Below are positions 44,329 through 52,563 of a stretch of 64,000 bases of DNA, in pieces. The stretch spans positions 62,001 to 126,000 of the forward strand of contig CANMCY010000005.1 of the NCBI GenBank assembly GCA_947496375.1, read 5' to 3'. The translations under genes were made by a program, and so were the position numbers. The notes below the pieces were generated by a model. The model worked only from the letters and a program-made list of their open reading frames with translations. It did no database searches and was not told the DNA's origin. Numbering within the stretch: the stretch's first letter is position 1; each line of letters begins with the position of its first letter. Source of the DNA: Flavobacteriales bacterium. GTDB lineage: Bacteria > Bacteroidota > Bacteroidia > NS11-12g > UBA955.

Positions 44329-44759
44329 ATATCCTCAATTAGTGAAAACACCCTTTTGTCTATGGGGAATGTAAAGTCATCTGTCTGAAGCGTATGAATG
44401 TCTTCCCATCGAAATTCTACCAGATAATCTTTATTCCATCTTTTCTCAATGGCTTTATATACAGAGATTTCTGTCTGTAAATTCACCATATAATAGAACG
44501 AAATAATCTGTTGTGAGGGGTTGAAGGCACTGGGTTGATAGAATTCATTTACGAAAAATAAATCCCCGATGCCAATATCCACATTCAGTTCTTCCTTCCA
44601 TTCCCTAATCAAGCAATCGGCAAGGCCTTCGCCGGGCTCTAGTCCGCCACCGGGGAATTTGGTAAAAGCATGATCCCCGCCCATTTCTGTAGAAATCAGC
44701 AATTTACTTTCCTGTATGGCGATGCCATAGACCCGGATATTAAAAGCGCCCGTGCTCAC
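44313..44759 (-). CDS. Nudix hydrolase
   Basis: The Nudix box GGLEPGEGLADCLIREWKEELNV fits GX5EX7REUXEEXGU except for Asn in place of the final Gly. The 148-residue protein (GTG start) should hydrolyse a nucleoside diphosphate linked to another moiety; the substrate is unknown. The 3' end overlaps the convergent T9SS gene by 16 bases. A near-consensus -7 box ends four bases upstream of the start. Confidence 0.9.
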   Translation of the reverse strand: MSTGAFNIRVYGIAIQESKLLISTEMGGDHAFTKFPGGGLEPGEGLADCLIREWKEELNVDIGIGDLFFVNEFYQPSAFNPSQQIISFYYMVNLQTEISVYKAIEKRWNKDYLVEFRWEDIHTLQTDDFTFPIDKRVFSLIEDIYRKM

Positions 44760-44763
44760 GGTG

Positions 44764-44771
44764 CGAAATTA
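44764..44771 (-). promoter_or_regulatory. Candidate -7 box for the Nudix gene (one mismatch)
   Basis: The minus strand reads TAATTTCG, one base from TAnnTTTG, ending four bases before the GTG start at 44759. Confidence 0.35.
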
Positions 44772-44781
44772 CCCGAATCGC

Positions 44782-45213
44782 TTAATATCTTGCATATTCT
44801 GGCAGGAATCGACTTTCTTCAGGCAGCAATCTGTGGTTGGCAACCCGTCGAATACCATTCTTTAATAATGGTGAATTGAAATTAATGATCAGCCCCAGGC
44901 GATAATTACCCAGCTTCATATTTCGCAGCATTTTATGAACATGCTGATCGGTAACCTGTTCGCAGGTTTCAAGCTCTATCGCCAGTTTATCATCCAGCAC
45001 CAGGTCTATGCTGTATCCATCATCTATGTGCAGGTTTTTGTAGGTAACAGACAGGGGTTTCATAGAGGTTGTTGAGATACCGTTTTGCCCAAGTTCATAC
45101 AAGAGGCATTCACGGTATACACTCTCTTTCAGACCGGGCCCAAGGGCTTTGTGGATTTCAATTGCCAGACCTATCACGGTGTGGGCAAGATGGTTTTCAG
45201 GTATGTCAATCAT
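44782..45213 (-). CDS. GxxExxY protein (PD-(D/E)XK-like fold)
   Basis: The start MIDIPENHLAH at 45213 gives 143 residues, near the family's usual 125-140; an ATG at 45300 would add an atypical tail. The family motif is visible as GLKESVY within IHKALGPGLKESVYREC, then SIDLVLDDKLAIELETCEQV and LGLIINFNSPLLKNGIRRV. In most members the strand reads ELKA, giving the nuclease-like Lys; here it is ELET, so the Lys is missing and catalysis is doubtful. The family's function is unknown. Confidence 0.85.
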   Translation of the reverse strand: MIDIPENHLAHTVIGLAIEIHKALGPGLKESVYRECLLYELGQNGISTTSMKPLSVTYKNLHIDDGYSIDLVLDDKLAIELETCEQVTDQHVHKMLRNMKLGNYRLGLIINFNSPLLKNGIRRVANHRLLPEESRFLPEYARY

Positions 45214-45341
45214 GGTGGTAGAGTTTAATGGTACGAAGCTATTGGCTTTATACAGGTGAAAAAAATGACAATTATCATGCGTAAATCCTGAGGTTGTCAT
45301 ACCTATAGAAACAAATCATGGAAGGTGCCTTGGTCAGTCCT

Positions 45342-45349
45342 TATTTTTG
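45342..45349 (+). promoter_or_regulatory. Candidate -7 box for pyrC
   Basis: TATTTTTG matches TAnnTTTG and ends 14 bases before ATG 45364. No well-spaced -33 element is evident. Confidence 0.5.
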
Positions 45350-45363
45350 TATGGAAAATTCGG

Positions 45364-46698
45364 ATGAAAAAAACCATAATTCGCAATGCAAGCCTTATTA
45401 ATGAGGGCGTAATTTACAGGGCAGATGTTCTGCTGGAAGGACCGTTTATTGCCAGAATTGAGCGCAATGGAATTCAGGACATTGTGGCTGAGGAGGTTGA
45501 TGCGGAGGGTTGTTTTCTAACCCCGGGCGTTATTGATGATCAAGTGCATTTTCGCGAGCCGGGCTTAACCCATAAAGCAGAAATATATACCGAAAGCCGT
45601 GCTGCTCTGGCCGGAGGTGTTACATCTTACATGGAAATGCCCAATGTGATTCCTAAGACCACCACTATTGAAAAACTTGAGGAAAAGATGGGCATAGGGG
45701 CTGCCCGCAGCGCGGTTAATTATTCCTTTTTTATGGGCACCACCAATGACAATCTGGAGGAACTGAAAAAGGTGAATCCCAAAACAACCTGTGGGGTTAA
45801 AATCTTTATGGGCAGCAGTACCGGCGACATGCTGGTAGATGATGCTGAGGTGCTTAACCGCATTTTTGCTGAGATTCCGGTTTTAATAGCCACCCACTGT
45901 GAAAATGAAAATCGCGTAAAGGAACGCCTGGCACAGTGGATTCAACAATATGGTGAAGATATTCCCCCTGCCGAACATGCCAGGATTCGCGATGAAGAGG
46001 CATGTCTGCTCAGCTCCTCATTTGCAAGGGAACTCGCAATCAATCACAATACCCGTTTGCATATACTGCATATCACCACTACAGAGGAGCTGGATTTGTT
46101 TCGAAATGATATCCCGCTGGAACAGAAACGCATCACTTCTGAAGTTTGTGTCCACCATTTGCATTTTACCGCTGATGATTACGCGACGCTGGGCAATTTC
46201 ATCAAGTGCAATCCGGCCATCAAAGAACCACGGCACAAAGAAGCGCTATGGAATGCCCTGTTAGACGACCGCTTGGATATCATTGCCACCGACCACGCAC
46301 CTCATACCTTACAGGAAAAGCAAATGCCCTATACACAGAGCCCTTCGGGTCTTCCTCTGGTTCAGCATAGCTTGCAGCTCATGCTTGAATATGCATTGCA
46401 AGGCAAAATCAGTTACGAAAAAGTGATAGATAAAATGTGTCACAAACCGGCTGTTTGTTTTCAGATTGACCGTCGCGGCTATATCAGAGAAGGTTATTAT
46501 GCCGATTTAATTCTTGTCAGGCCCCATGTTCACTACAAGGTAACGCCGGAAAATATCCTGTATAAATGCGGTTGGAGTCCGCTAAACGGGATGTTGTTTA
46601 ATCATTCTATAGAAAAGGTATGGGTGAATGGTGCGCTGGGCTGGGATCATGGTCTTACTGATAACTATAACCCTATGCGTCTGCATTTTACCCGCTAG
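45364..46698 (+). CDS. pyrC: Dihydroorotase
   Basis: Cyclises carbamoyl-aspartate to dihydroorotate in pyrimidine synthesis. I start at MKKTIIRNASL (45364), downstream of the -7 box, giving 444 residues. The metal-binding motif is DDQVHFREPGLTHK, with the carbamylated Lys in GVKIFMGSSTG, His residues in IATHCENE and HILHITTTEE, and Asp in IATDHAPH. VDD rather than VDxHVHxR and the overall length place it in the larger type I-like group. An allantoinase or other cyclic amidohydrolase is a lesser alternative. Confidence 0.9.
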   Translation: MKKTIIRNASLINEGVIYRADVLLEGPFIARIERNGIQDIVAEEVDAEGCFLTPGVIDDQVHFREPGLTHKAEIYTESRAALAGGVTSYMEMPNVIPKTTTIEKLEEKMGIGAARSAVNYSFFMGTTNDNLEELKKVNPKTTCGVKIFMGSSTGDMLVDDAEVLNRIFAEIPVLIATHCENENRVKERLAQWIQQYGEDIPPAEHARIRDEEACLLSSSFARELAINHNTRLHILHITTTEELDLFRNDIPLEQKRITSEVCVHHLHFTADDYATLGNFIKCNPAIKEPRHKEALWNALLDDRLDIIATDHAPHTLQEKQMPYTQSPSGLPLVQHSLQLMLEYALQGKISYEKVIDKMCHKPAVCFQIDRRGYIREGYYADLILVRPHVHYKVTPENILYKCGWSPLNGMLFNHSIEKVWVNGALGWDHGLTDNYNPMRLHFTR

Positions 46699-47603
46699 GC
46701 AAGTTTCATTCTTTTCAAATAGAAAGGGAGCAGCACCTGGTTAAAATCCCCTGAAACATCAATGGGGTAGAAGTCTATGTTATACTGAAGACATCGGTCT
46801 TTTATCAGTTTATCCATGTCGGAAATTTGCGACAGATAGGCGTCTTTTATTGCTGCCGGATTTAGCAGAATATTCTCACCCGTTTCTGTGTCAATAAAAC
46901 GTGTGGGTTTATTGTCAAAAGAAAATTGAACCTCCTGGGGAGCATGTTGAACATGAAACAGGATGATTTCATTTTTGGCGAATTTTATTTGCTGAATGGC
47001 CTTCCAGATGTTTTCATCATCTGCCAGGTTTTCAAACATGTCGCTGAAAATAACCACGAGACTCCGGCGGTGCTGGGTTAAAGCAATTTGCTCAAGACAA
47101 TAACCAATATGGGTATTTATGGATGTCTGGGGTTCTTTTTTTACATCCCAGTACCCCTGAAGTTCATGTAGGATTTCCTGCAGATGCGCCCTGCTGCTGC
47201 GGGCAGATGTTTGCTGAATGATGTTTTCACCAAAAGTGGTCAATCCAAAAGCATCCCTTTGTTTGTAGAGCAATCGGCATACTGAAGCAGCAGCCAATAC
47301 AGAGAATTTAAGTTTTGCCATACTCGCTTCCGGGAAATACATGCTGCCCGAAACATCCAGTACGATGCGGCAGCGAAGATTGGTCTCTTCCTCAAACCGT
47401 TTGGTATAAATACGATCTGTTCTGGCATATAGTTTCCAGTCAATGTTTTTGGTGCTTTCTCCGGGATTGTAAGGTCTATGCTCGGCAAACTCAACCGAAA
47501 ATCCATGGAAGGGACTTCTGTGTATGCCTGTAATAAAACCTTCTACCACTTGTTTTGCAAGCAGTTCAAGATTTCCATACTGCTGAACCTCTTCCAGTAA
47601 CAT
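46695..47603 (-). CDS. DUF58 domain protein (vWA-like)
   Basis: The 302-residue cytoplasmic protein has the DUF58 hallmarks FSVEFAEHRPYNPGESTKNIDWKLYARTDRIYTKRFEEE and the MIDAS motif DVSGSMYFPE, a Mg2+-binding von Willebrand A fold. These proteins usually stand beside a MoxR AAA ATPase and act as its partner in assembly or chaperone systems. No moxR is present here, so the partner is elsewhere. The stop interlocks with that of convergent pyrC in a shared CTAG. Confidence 0.88.
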   Translation of the reverse strand: MLLEEVQQYGNLELLAKQVVEGFITGIHRSPFHGFSVEFAEHRPYNPGESTKNIDWKLYARTDRIYTKRFEEETNLRCRIVLDVSGSMYFPEASMAKLKFSVLAAASVCRLLYKQRDAFGLTTFGENIIQQTSARSSRAHLQEILHELQGYWDVKKEPQTSINTHIGYCLEQIALTQHRRSLVVIFSDMFENLADDENIWKAIQQIKFAKNEIILFHVQHAPQEVQFSFDNKPTRFIDTETGENILLNPAAIKDAYLSQISDMDKLIKDRCLQYNIDFYPIDVSGDFNQVLLPFYLKRMKLA

Positions 47604-47610
47604 CGTATAT

Positions 47611-47618
47611 CAAATATA
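47611..47618 (-). promoter_or_regulatory. Candidate -7 box for the DUF58 gene
   Basis: The minus strand reads TATATTTG, matching TAnnTTTG, seven bases before the DUF58 ATG. It abuts the end of the trxA terminator hairpin. Confidence 0.45.
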
Positions 47619-47620
47619 CA

Positions 47621-47649
47621 AAAAGAGGTCGGTTATTCCGACCTCTTTT
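47621..47649 (-). terminator. Terminator of trxA
   Basis: Perfect 12-bp arms (AAAAGAGGTCGG and CCGACCTCTTTT) enclose a five-base loop. On the minus strand the right arm ends in T residues. It separates trxA from the DUF58 gene. Confidence 0.85.
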
Positions 47650-47667
47650 GTTGAATAAAGATTTTGT

Positions 47668-47985
47668 TTACAGTACTGCGTCAATTTTTTGGGTGATGGA
47701 GGGCTTGGGTACTGCACCTACGATCTTATCAACGATTTGTCCGCCTTTGAAAACGAGCAGGGTAGGGATACTGCGTATGCCATAATTGCCGGCGATATCG
47801 CCATTTTCGTCAACGTTGAGTTTGCCTACCACGGCTTTACCGTCGTATTCTTTAGCGATTTCTTCAACGATAGGTCCGATCATACGGCAAGGGCCGCACC
47901 ATTCTGCCCAAAAATCTACCAGTACAGGTTTGTCTGATTGCAGCACCTTTTCATTCCAGTTGCCGCTTGTGAAAGTTTCAGCCAT
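47668..47985 (-). CDS. trxA: Thioredoxin
   Basis: The 105-residue thioredoxin fold carries the redox centre WCGPC (Cys30 and Cys33) in VLVDFWAEWCGPCRMIGP, the cis-Pro in IRSIPTLLVFKGG and normal length. It reduces protein disulfides in the cytoplasm with electrons from thioredoxin reductase, which is not in the window. It has its own promoter and terminator. Confidence 0.97.
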   Translation of the reverse strand: MAETFTSGNWNEKVLQSDKPVLVDFWAEWCGPCRMIGPIVEEIAKEYDGKAVVGKLNVDENGDIAGNYGIRSIPTLLVFKGGQIVDKIVGAVPKPSITQKIDAVL

Positions 47986-48026
47986 GTTTTATAAAATTAG
48001 TAAAGATTGTTTTTCAAATGTCGTAC

Positions 48027-48034
48027 CAAAGATA
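48027..48034 (-). promoter_or_regulatory. Candidate -7 box for trxA
   Basis: The minus strand reads TATCTTTG, a full match to TAnnTTTG, 41 bases before the ATG at 47985. Confidence 0.55.
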
Positions 48035-48059
48035 GGCGTACCGGTAATGTGACATTTTG

Positions 48060-48845
48060 TCATTTTATCAACTTTTTACCACCTAGTTCCATTCCTATTC
48101 CAAATAATGCAAAATCATACTTAACCGGATCTTCGGCGTCAAATTTTTTAAGATTGACAGTGAGTTCTAATGCAGTGTACCAATCTGCCTGTTTGCGTGT
48201 TATGAGTTTGAGTTGTGTGGCAGTTCGGTGCACGTGCACATCCAGCGGACAAATAAGCTGTGATGGTGCGATGTCTTTCCACAAGCCGAAATCAACCCCT
48301 TTTGCATCTGAACGTACCATCCAGCGGAGGAATAGGTTGATTCTTTTGCACGCGCTTTTTCTTAGGGGTGTCTGCAGGTGTTTTTCGGTTCTGTTAAGAT
48401 GGGGCAGGGAGAAAAAATACCGGTGAAAGTAAATCAATGCGTTTTCTACATGAGGGTCATTGATTTTCATGCCTGACGAAAAGGCAATTTCTAGGCTGTT
48501 GTGAAGGGTGTAATGATGCTGAAGAAACTCTAGGAAATACAGTAAGTCGCAGTATTGAAATGTACGGTGTACCCATTTTTCGAAACGTTTTCTGTCTTTT
48601 TCCCGGTGGTTTACAATAAAATCATGGGGGCTTTCATCCATCAGCGCCGTCAGTCTGTTTGCGCTGTTAATGATGGAAGTGCGGTTGCCCCAGGCCAATA
48701 GGGCGGCGAATAATCCAGCAATTTCAATATCCTGTTTTTTGCTGAATCTGTGGGGTACAGAGATAGGGTCTGGGGCAATAAACGATGCATCGTTAAACTG
48801 TTGAAGGTTTTCATCCAGCAAGGTTTGCAGCGTTTTTTTATTCAT
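48060..48845 (-). CDS. TIGR02757 family protein (DUF2400)
   Basis: The 261-residue protein starting MNKKTLQTLLDENLQQFND matches the conserved TIGR02757 family, with PDPISVPHRFSKKQDIEIAGLFAALLAWGNRTSIINSANRLT, FFSLPHLNRTEKHLQTPLRKSACKRINLFLRWMVR and the end CPLDVHVHRTATQLKLITRKQADW. The helical layout and the LDVHVHR segment recall HhH-GPD DNA glycosylases, but activity is not established. It lies four bases after the AAA_14 ATPase gene and is probably cotranscribed; the start at 48845 was preferred over TTG 48860, which would overlap. Confidence 0.88.
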   Translation of the reverse strand: MNKKTLQTLLDENLQQFNDASFIAPDPISVPHRFSKKQDIEIAGLFAALLAWGNRTSIINSANRLTALMDESPHDFIVNHREKDRKRFEKWVHRTFQYCDLLYFLEFLQHHYTLHNSLEIAFSSGMKINDPHVENALIYFHRYFFSLPHLNRTEKHLQTPLRKSACKRINLFLRWMVRSDAKGVDFGLWKDIAPSQLICPLDVHVHRTATQLKLITRKQADWYTALELTVNLKKFDAEDPVKYDFALFGIGMELGGKKLIK

Positions 48846-48849
48846 GGTT

Positions 48850-49977
48850 TTATGCTCCAATCCAATCCAGATAGTTCCGCTGGTTAATCAGATGAAACGG
48901 CACCTCGGGGTATCCTTTGGCAAAGGCAACGGGTATCCGGCATTTGTCATCCGTCCATTTGCACTCAAAAGCAGTCAATTGCTTGTTTTCAACTTCGATA
49001 AGGTCGATTTCCTGCTGGTCGTAGGTTCGCCAGAAATAACTTTCTGTATCGTGGCTATGGTAGGCATGGTACTTGTTTCTTTCAGACAGAATATATTGTT
49101 CCCAAAGCGCTCCCACATCCCTGCGTACGGCTAGTGGCCTGAAATCGCCGATGAGGGCGTTTCGGATACCATTGTCGGCAAAGTACCATTTGCGTCCTTT
49201 GGCAACTTCCTTTCTCAGGTTACCGCTGTAACCGCCGCGGCTGTAAATAACAAATACTTTGCTCAGCAAATCCAGGTAGCGCTCAACGGTGTTTTTACTC
49301 ATGCCCAGTTGCTGCCCAAGCTCCTGCATGGACACTTCATTTCCCACCTGATGGGCCAGTAATACCAGTAAATCTTTGAGCTTTTGTGAGTTGTTGATTT
49401 GCTCAAACATCAAAATATCTTTGAGTAAGTATGTGTTTACGAGTTCTCTCAGATAATCGGTTTTTTCTTTATAGGTTTTCAACTGACTTATTTCCGGGTA
49501 GCTGCCCAGGATGAGTCTGTCTTCCAGGTTTTGCCGGGTTTGTAGCAAGCTTTCCTTTTGCTTCCATTCCATTTGAGCAAGCGGAAATAAATGGAAATTG
49601 AGCGTTCTGCCTACCAGGGGATTTCCCATTTTCTCAATATCGAATGCAGATGAGCCGGTAAGGATAACATGCAGCGGTTTTATGTTGTCAATCATCAGCT
49701 TCACCTTGCGTGCAACATCGGGAATGAACTGTGCCTCGTCTATTATCAACAGGCGGTATCCCTCCAGCATTTTTCGGTAGTTGGCTATGGTGCGGTTTTC
49801 CAGCAGTATGTGGGTATCGTTGTCCTCACCGTTTAGCCAAAGCGTTGTTTTTTGCTTTTTGCCATATAGGGTTTGAAGCAGTTCGGTCTTGCCTACGCGG
49901 CGTGCTCCCAGCAACAGTGAAACCTTTTGTTTGCTGAGGTTGTCTTCCATGATTTTTAGCAATTTTCGATCAAACAC
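48850..49977 (-). CDS. AAA_14/DUF4143 ATPase
   Basis: The 375-residue protein (GTG start, MFDRKLLKIMEDNL) has Walker A LLLGARRVGKTELLQ, Walker B LLIIDEAQFIPD, and the sensor LTGSSAFDI, followed by a winged-helix-like segment (MQELGQQLGMSKNTVERYLDLL) and a C-terminal DUF4143 region with a degenerate nuclease-like strand (QEIDLIEVENKQLTAFECKWTDD, containing E-x-K). Such STAND-like ATPases are common, often mobile accessory genes in Bacteroidota, and their function is unknown. Three palindromic repeats lie directly upstream and probably govern its expression. Confidence 0.9.
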   Translation of the reverse strand: MFDRKLLKIMEDNLSKQKVSLLLGARRVGKTELLQTLYGKKQKTTLWLNGEDNDTHILLENRTIANYRKMLEGYRLLIIDEAQFIPDVARKVKLMIDNIKPLHVILTGSSAFDIEKMGNPLVGRTLNFHLFPLAQMEWKQKESLLQTRQNLEDRLILGSYPEISQLKTYKEKTDYLRELVNTYLLKDILMFEQINNSQKLKDLLVLLAHQVGNEVSMQELGQQLGMSKNTVERYLDLLSKVFVIYSRGGYSGNLRKEVAKGRKWYFADNGIRNALIGDFRPLAVRRDVGALWEQYILSERNKYHAYHSHDTESYFWRTYDQQEIDLIEVENKQLTAFECKWTDDKCRIPVAFAKGYPEVPFHLINQRNYLDWIGA

Positions 49978-49999
49978 ACTTCAAAGTTACTAAAAAACA

Positions 50000-50095
50000 T
50001 TAAAACAGTCAATGAAATGACTGAAATAATGTAAAAAACGTCAATAGACTGACAGAATTTATATAAAAAACGTCAATGAACTGACAGAATTTACA
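50000..50095. repeat. Three 32-bp tandem repeats each holding a GTCA-N6-TGAC palindrome
   Basis: Units at 50000-50031, 50032-50063 and 50064-50095 follow each other without spacers. The second and third are identical at 29 of 32 positions; the first matches the third at 23. Each contains GTCA, six bases, TGAC, at 50008-50021, 50040-50053 and 50072-50085. The first palindrome extends to CAGTCA/TGACTG. The 32-base period places the sites about three helical turns apart on one face of the DNA. They lie 31 to 108 bases upstream of the AAA_14 ATPase start codon, so they look like a repressor or activator operator cluster. Confidence 0.85.
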
Positions 50096-50150
50096 TAATT
50101 AGGGTTGGGTTTTTCTTGATAATTAGCGCTTATACCCTTTATTTGTAAGG

Positions 50151-51296
50151 TTAAACGGCTTTTAGGGCATCATCCAGATCCTGAATCAAATCATCGAGAT
50201 GTTCAATGCCTACACTCAGGCGGATTAGCGAATCTTTTAATCCCGATGCTTCCCGCTGTTCCTTAGGAATGCTGGCATGGGTCATGGTTGCCGGGTGCCC
50301 CACCAGACTTTCTACCCCGCCCAGACTTTCAGCGAGCGAGAATAGGTGGGTGTTTTTTAGGAATTTTATGGCCGATTCTACGGAATCGTCCTGTAAGGTA
50401 AATGAGATCATTCCGCCAAAACCCCGCATCTGTTTTTTAGCCACTGAATGTCCCGGATGCTCTTCAAATCCCGGCCAATATACGGTTCCAACTTTTGGAT
50501 GTGCCTTCAGCCAATGAGCGATGGCAGCTCCATTTTCACAGTGTCTTTGCAAGCGCACGTGCAGGGTTTTTATTCCGCGAAGTACCAGAAAGCAATCCTG
50601 TGGGCCGGGTGTGGCGCCACAGCTGTTCTGAATGAAAGCCAGACGGTCTCTGAGAGCAAGATCATTTACACAAAGCGCTCCGAGCACCACATCACTGTGC
50701 CCGTTTATATATTTTGTGGCACTGTGCATCACAATATCTGCTCCATATTGTGCCGGATTTTGCAGGTAAGGGCTGGCAAAGGTATTGTCTACTACCACAA
50801 TCGCACCGGCAGCTTGGCCAATCTGGCAAACTGCTTCTATGTCTATGATACGAAGCAAAGGGTTGGTTGGGGTTTCTGCCCATATCATTTTAGTATTGGG
50901 TGTGATGGCTTTTCGTACGTTTTCAGCATCAGTCATATCTACGAATTGAAAACGAATTCCATAGGGCTCAAAAATCTTGGTAAACAGTCGATAAGTACCT
51001 CCGTACAAATCGTTGGTGCTGATTACTTCATCGCCGGGTTTTAACAATTTTACGCAGGCATCCACAGCGCCCATACCGGTGCTAAAACACAATCCGTAAT
51101 TCATGCCTTCCAGGGCCGCCAGATTTTTTTGCAATACATCCCTGGTAGGATTCTGGGTTCTCGCATATTCATACCCTTTGTGTTCTCCGGGTGCGGCCTG
51201 AACATAGGTGCTGGTCTGAAAAATGGGTGTCATGATGGCGCCTGTTGTGGGGTCAGGTTCAATACCGGCGTGAAGTACCTTGGTTTCGATGTGCAT
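50151..51296 (-). CDS. Cystathionine gamma-synthase/lyase-type PLP enzyme
   Basis: A PLP-dependent Cys/Met metabolism enzyme (trans-sulfuration family), tetrameric and cytoplasmic. The 381 residues show TKVLHAGIEPDPTTGAIMTPIFQTSTY, the YARTQNPTR region, the Asp binding the PLP nitrogen in VVVDNTFASPY, the PLP Lys in HSATKYINGHSD and SLGGVESLVGHPATMTHAS near the end. Members catalyse cystathionine gamma-synthase, gamma-lyase or related reactions that sequence alone does not separate; the HPATMTHAS segment is common in gamma-synthase/lyase enzymes. It stands alone. Confidence 0.9.
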   Translation of the reverse strand: MHIETKVLHAGIEPDPTTGAIMTPIFQTSTYVQAAPGEHKGYEYARTQNPTRDVLQKNLAALEGMNYGLCFSTGMGAVDACVKLLKPGDEVISTNDLYGGTYRLFTKIFEPYGIRFQFVDMTDAENVRKAITPNTKMIWAETPTNPLLRIIDIEAVCQIGQAAGAIVVVDNTFASPYLQNPAQYGADIVMHSATKYINGHSDVVLGALCVNDLALRDRLAFIQNSCGATPGPQDCFLVLRGIKTLHVRLQRHCENGAAIAHWLKAHPKVGTVYWPGFEEHPGHSVAKKQMRGFGGMISFTLQDDSVESAIKFLKNTHLFSLAESLGGVESLVGHPATMTHASIPKEQREASGLKDSLIRLSVGIEHLDDLIQDLDDALKAV

Positions 51297-51351
51297 ACTG
51301 CAAATTAAGGGTTCGCCGATGAATTGTCAATACACCGTTTATGCACCGAAA

Positions 51352-51963
51352 CTATTTGCGAATGCGGATTAAGGTAGTGTTGCAGCCGATGATGCCATAC
51401 AATTCTTCTACATCGATGTTTCTGAGTGATATGCATCCCCTGGTCCAGGGAATACCCCTGTTAACCAGAAAATCCCTGCCTTCCGACACCCCATGTATGC
51501 CAATTTCTCCACCAATGGATGCATTTTTCGGAATGAGACCTTGCTTTTTGGCCTGCCTGTGCTTTTGCTTTGAATCTTTCGTTGGGTAGTTTAGCCACAT
51601 AAAGTACTTCCAGCTTTTGTGCGGATATTTTGACTGAACAAAAAAATCGCCTTCAGGAGTGAGGTTGTCACCCTCCCTAAGTTTGTCTGCCATACTGCGC
51701 GAACCCAATGCAACAGGATAAGTCTTCAAACGGCGGTTATTGTGCATCAGACTCAGTGTTTTCTCTGATTTGTCAATCAGTACTGTGAGGGATTGCGGCT
51801 TTATGCCCTGTTCGCGAATGTAATTTTTAATATCTACAATTTTTGGATCATCGGTTTTTCCGGATTCTCGTGTTGCGCTGTCATTGGCTGAAGGGTTGGA
51901 ACAGTTTAAGAAAACCGTGGTAATGGTAAACAGGGTAAGCAAAAAAGCTATATGAGATTTCAT
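51352..51963 (-). CDS. L,D-transpeptidase (YkuD) lipoprotein
   Basis: The N terminus has a lipoprotein signal (TVFLNC, Cys at about 21), so the protein is anchored in the envelope. The YkuD domain ends with HGVSEG ... NRGIPWTRGCISLRNIDVEELY, giving the catalytic His and Cys177 of L,D-transpeptidases, which make 3-3 peptidoglycan cross-links or attach proteins. At 203 residues it is a single catalytic domain with no LysM or PG-binding module. It follows purN on the same strand after 31 bases. Confidence 0.92.
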   Translation of the reverse strand: MKSHIAFLLTLFTITTVFLNCSNPSANDSATRESGKTDDPKIVDIKNYIREQGIKPQSLTVLIDKSEKTLSLMHNNRRLKTYPVALGSRSMADKLREGDNLTPEGDFFVQSKYPHKSWKYFMWLNYPTKDSKQKHRQAKKQGLIPKNASIGGEIGIHGVSEGRDFLVNRGIPWTRGCISLRNIDVEELYGIIGCNTTLIRIRK

Positions 51964-51994
51964 AACCTTGTCTGTTATTTTAAATGATAACGTG

Positions 51995-52561
51995 TCAGAT
52001 GTCTAATATCTTTGAAATGGCCCGGGGAAATATAAAAAACTCGAGCTGATGTATTTTTTCGGTAAGGGTAGCCAGTGTTTCATCAGACGCAACGGAAAAC
52101 GACTCCTGCAGTACAATTTCACCTTCGTCGTATTTTTCATTCACCTTGTGAACGGTAACACCGTGTATGTTGTCTCCATTTTGCAAAACAGCCCTGTGCA
52201 CATGTTCGCCATACATTCCTTTGCCACCATAGGCAGGCAATAGCGCAGGGTGTATGTTTAAAATCCTGTTTTCGTATTTTTTTACCAATCTGTCCGGGAA
52301 GAGCCATAAAAATCCGGCCAGTACGATGATATCCGGCCTGTAGTGCTCCAGTTGTTCGTCCAGAAAACCTTGATGCAGGCAATGTTCTTTGTGGAATAAA
52401 ACCACAGGAACTCCCCATTGCTTCGCCCTGGCAATTACCCTGGCTTCGGGTTTATTGCAAAATACGGCTGTAACGCGGGCCTTGGGACATTCCGCAAAGT
52501 GGCGGATGATATTCTCAGCGTTGGTTCCGCTACCGGAGGCAAAAATTACAATGGATTTCAT
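51995..52561 (-). CDS. purN: Phosphoribosylglycinamide formyltransferase
   Basis: GAR transformylase using 10-formyl-THF in purine synthesis. The 188 residues show FASGSGTNAENI, the LAGFLWLFP segment, catalytic Asn-His-Asp set with NIHPALLPAYGGKGMYGEHVH, and the conserved Asp in KYDEGEIVLQ. Full length, no anomaly. It starts three bases after the DUF4837 stop, so the two are probably cotranscribed. Confidence 0.95.
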   Translation of the reverse strand: MKSIVIFASGSGTNAENIIRHFAECPKARVTAVFCNKPEARVIARAKQWGVPVVLFHKEHCLHQGFLDEQLEHYRPDIIVLAGFLWLFPDRLVKKYENRILNIHPALLPAYGGKGMYGEHVHRAVLQNGDNIHGVTVHKVNEKYDEGEIVLQESFSVASDETLATLTEKIHQLEFFIFPRAISKILDI

Positions 52562-52563
52562 GC

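Noticed and set aside
45214-45300. N-terminal extension of the GxxExxY protein
   Set aside because: Family members begin near the helix before IHKALGPG; the extra 29 residues look non-coding.
50000-50095. Possible CRISPR array
   Set aside because: The three units abut with no unique spacers, there are no cas genes nearby, and the dyad symmetry is at the centre of each unit, so an operator cluster fits better.
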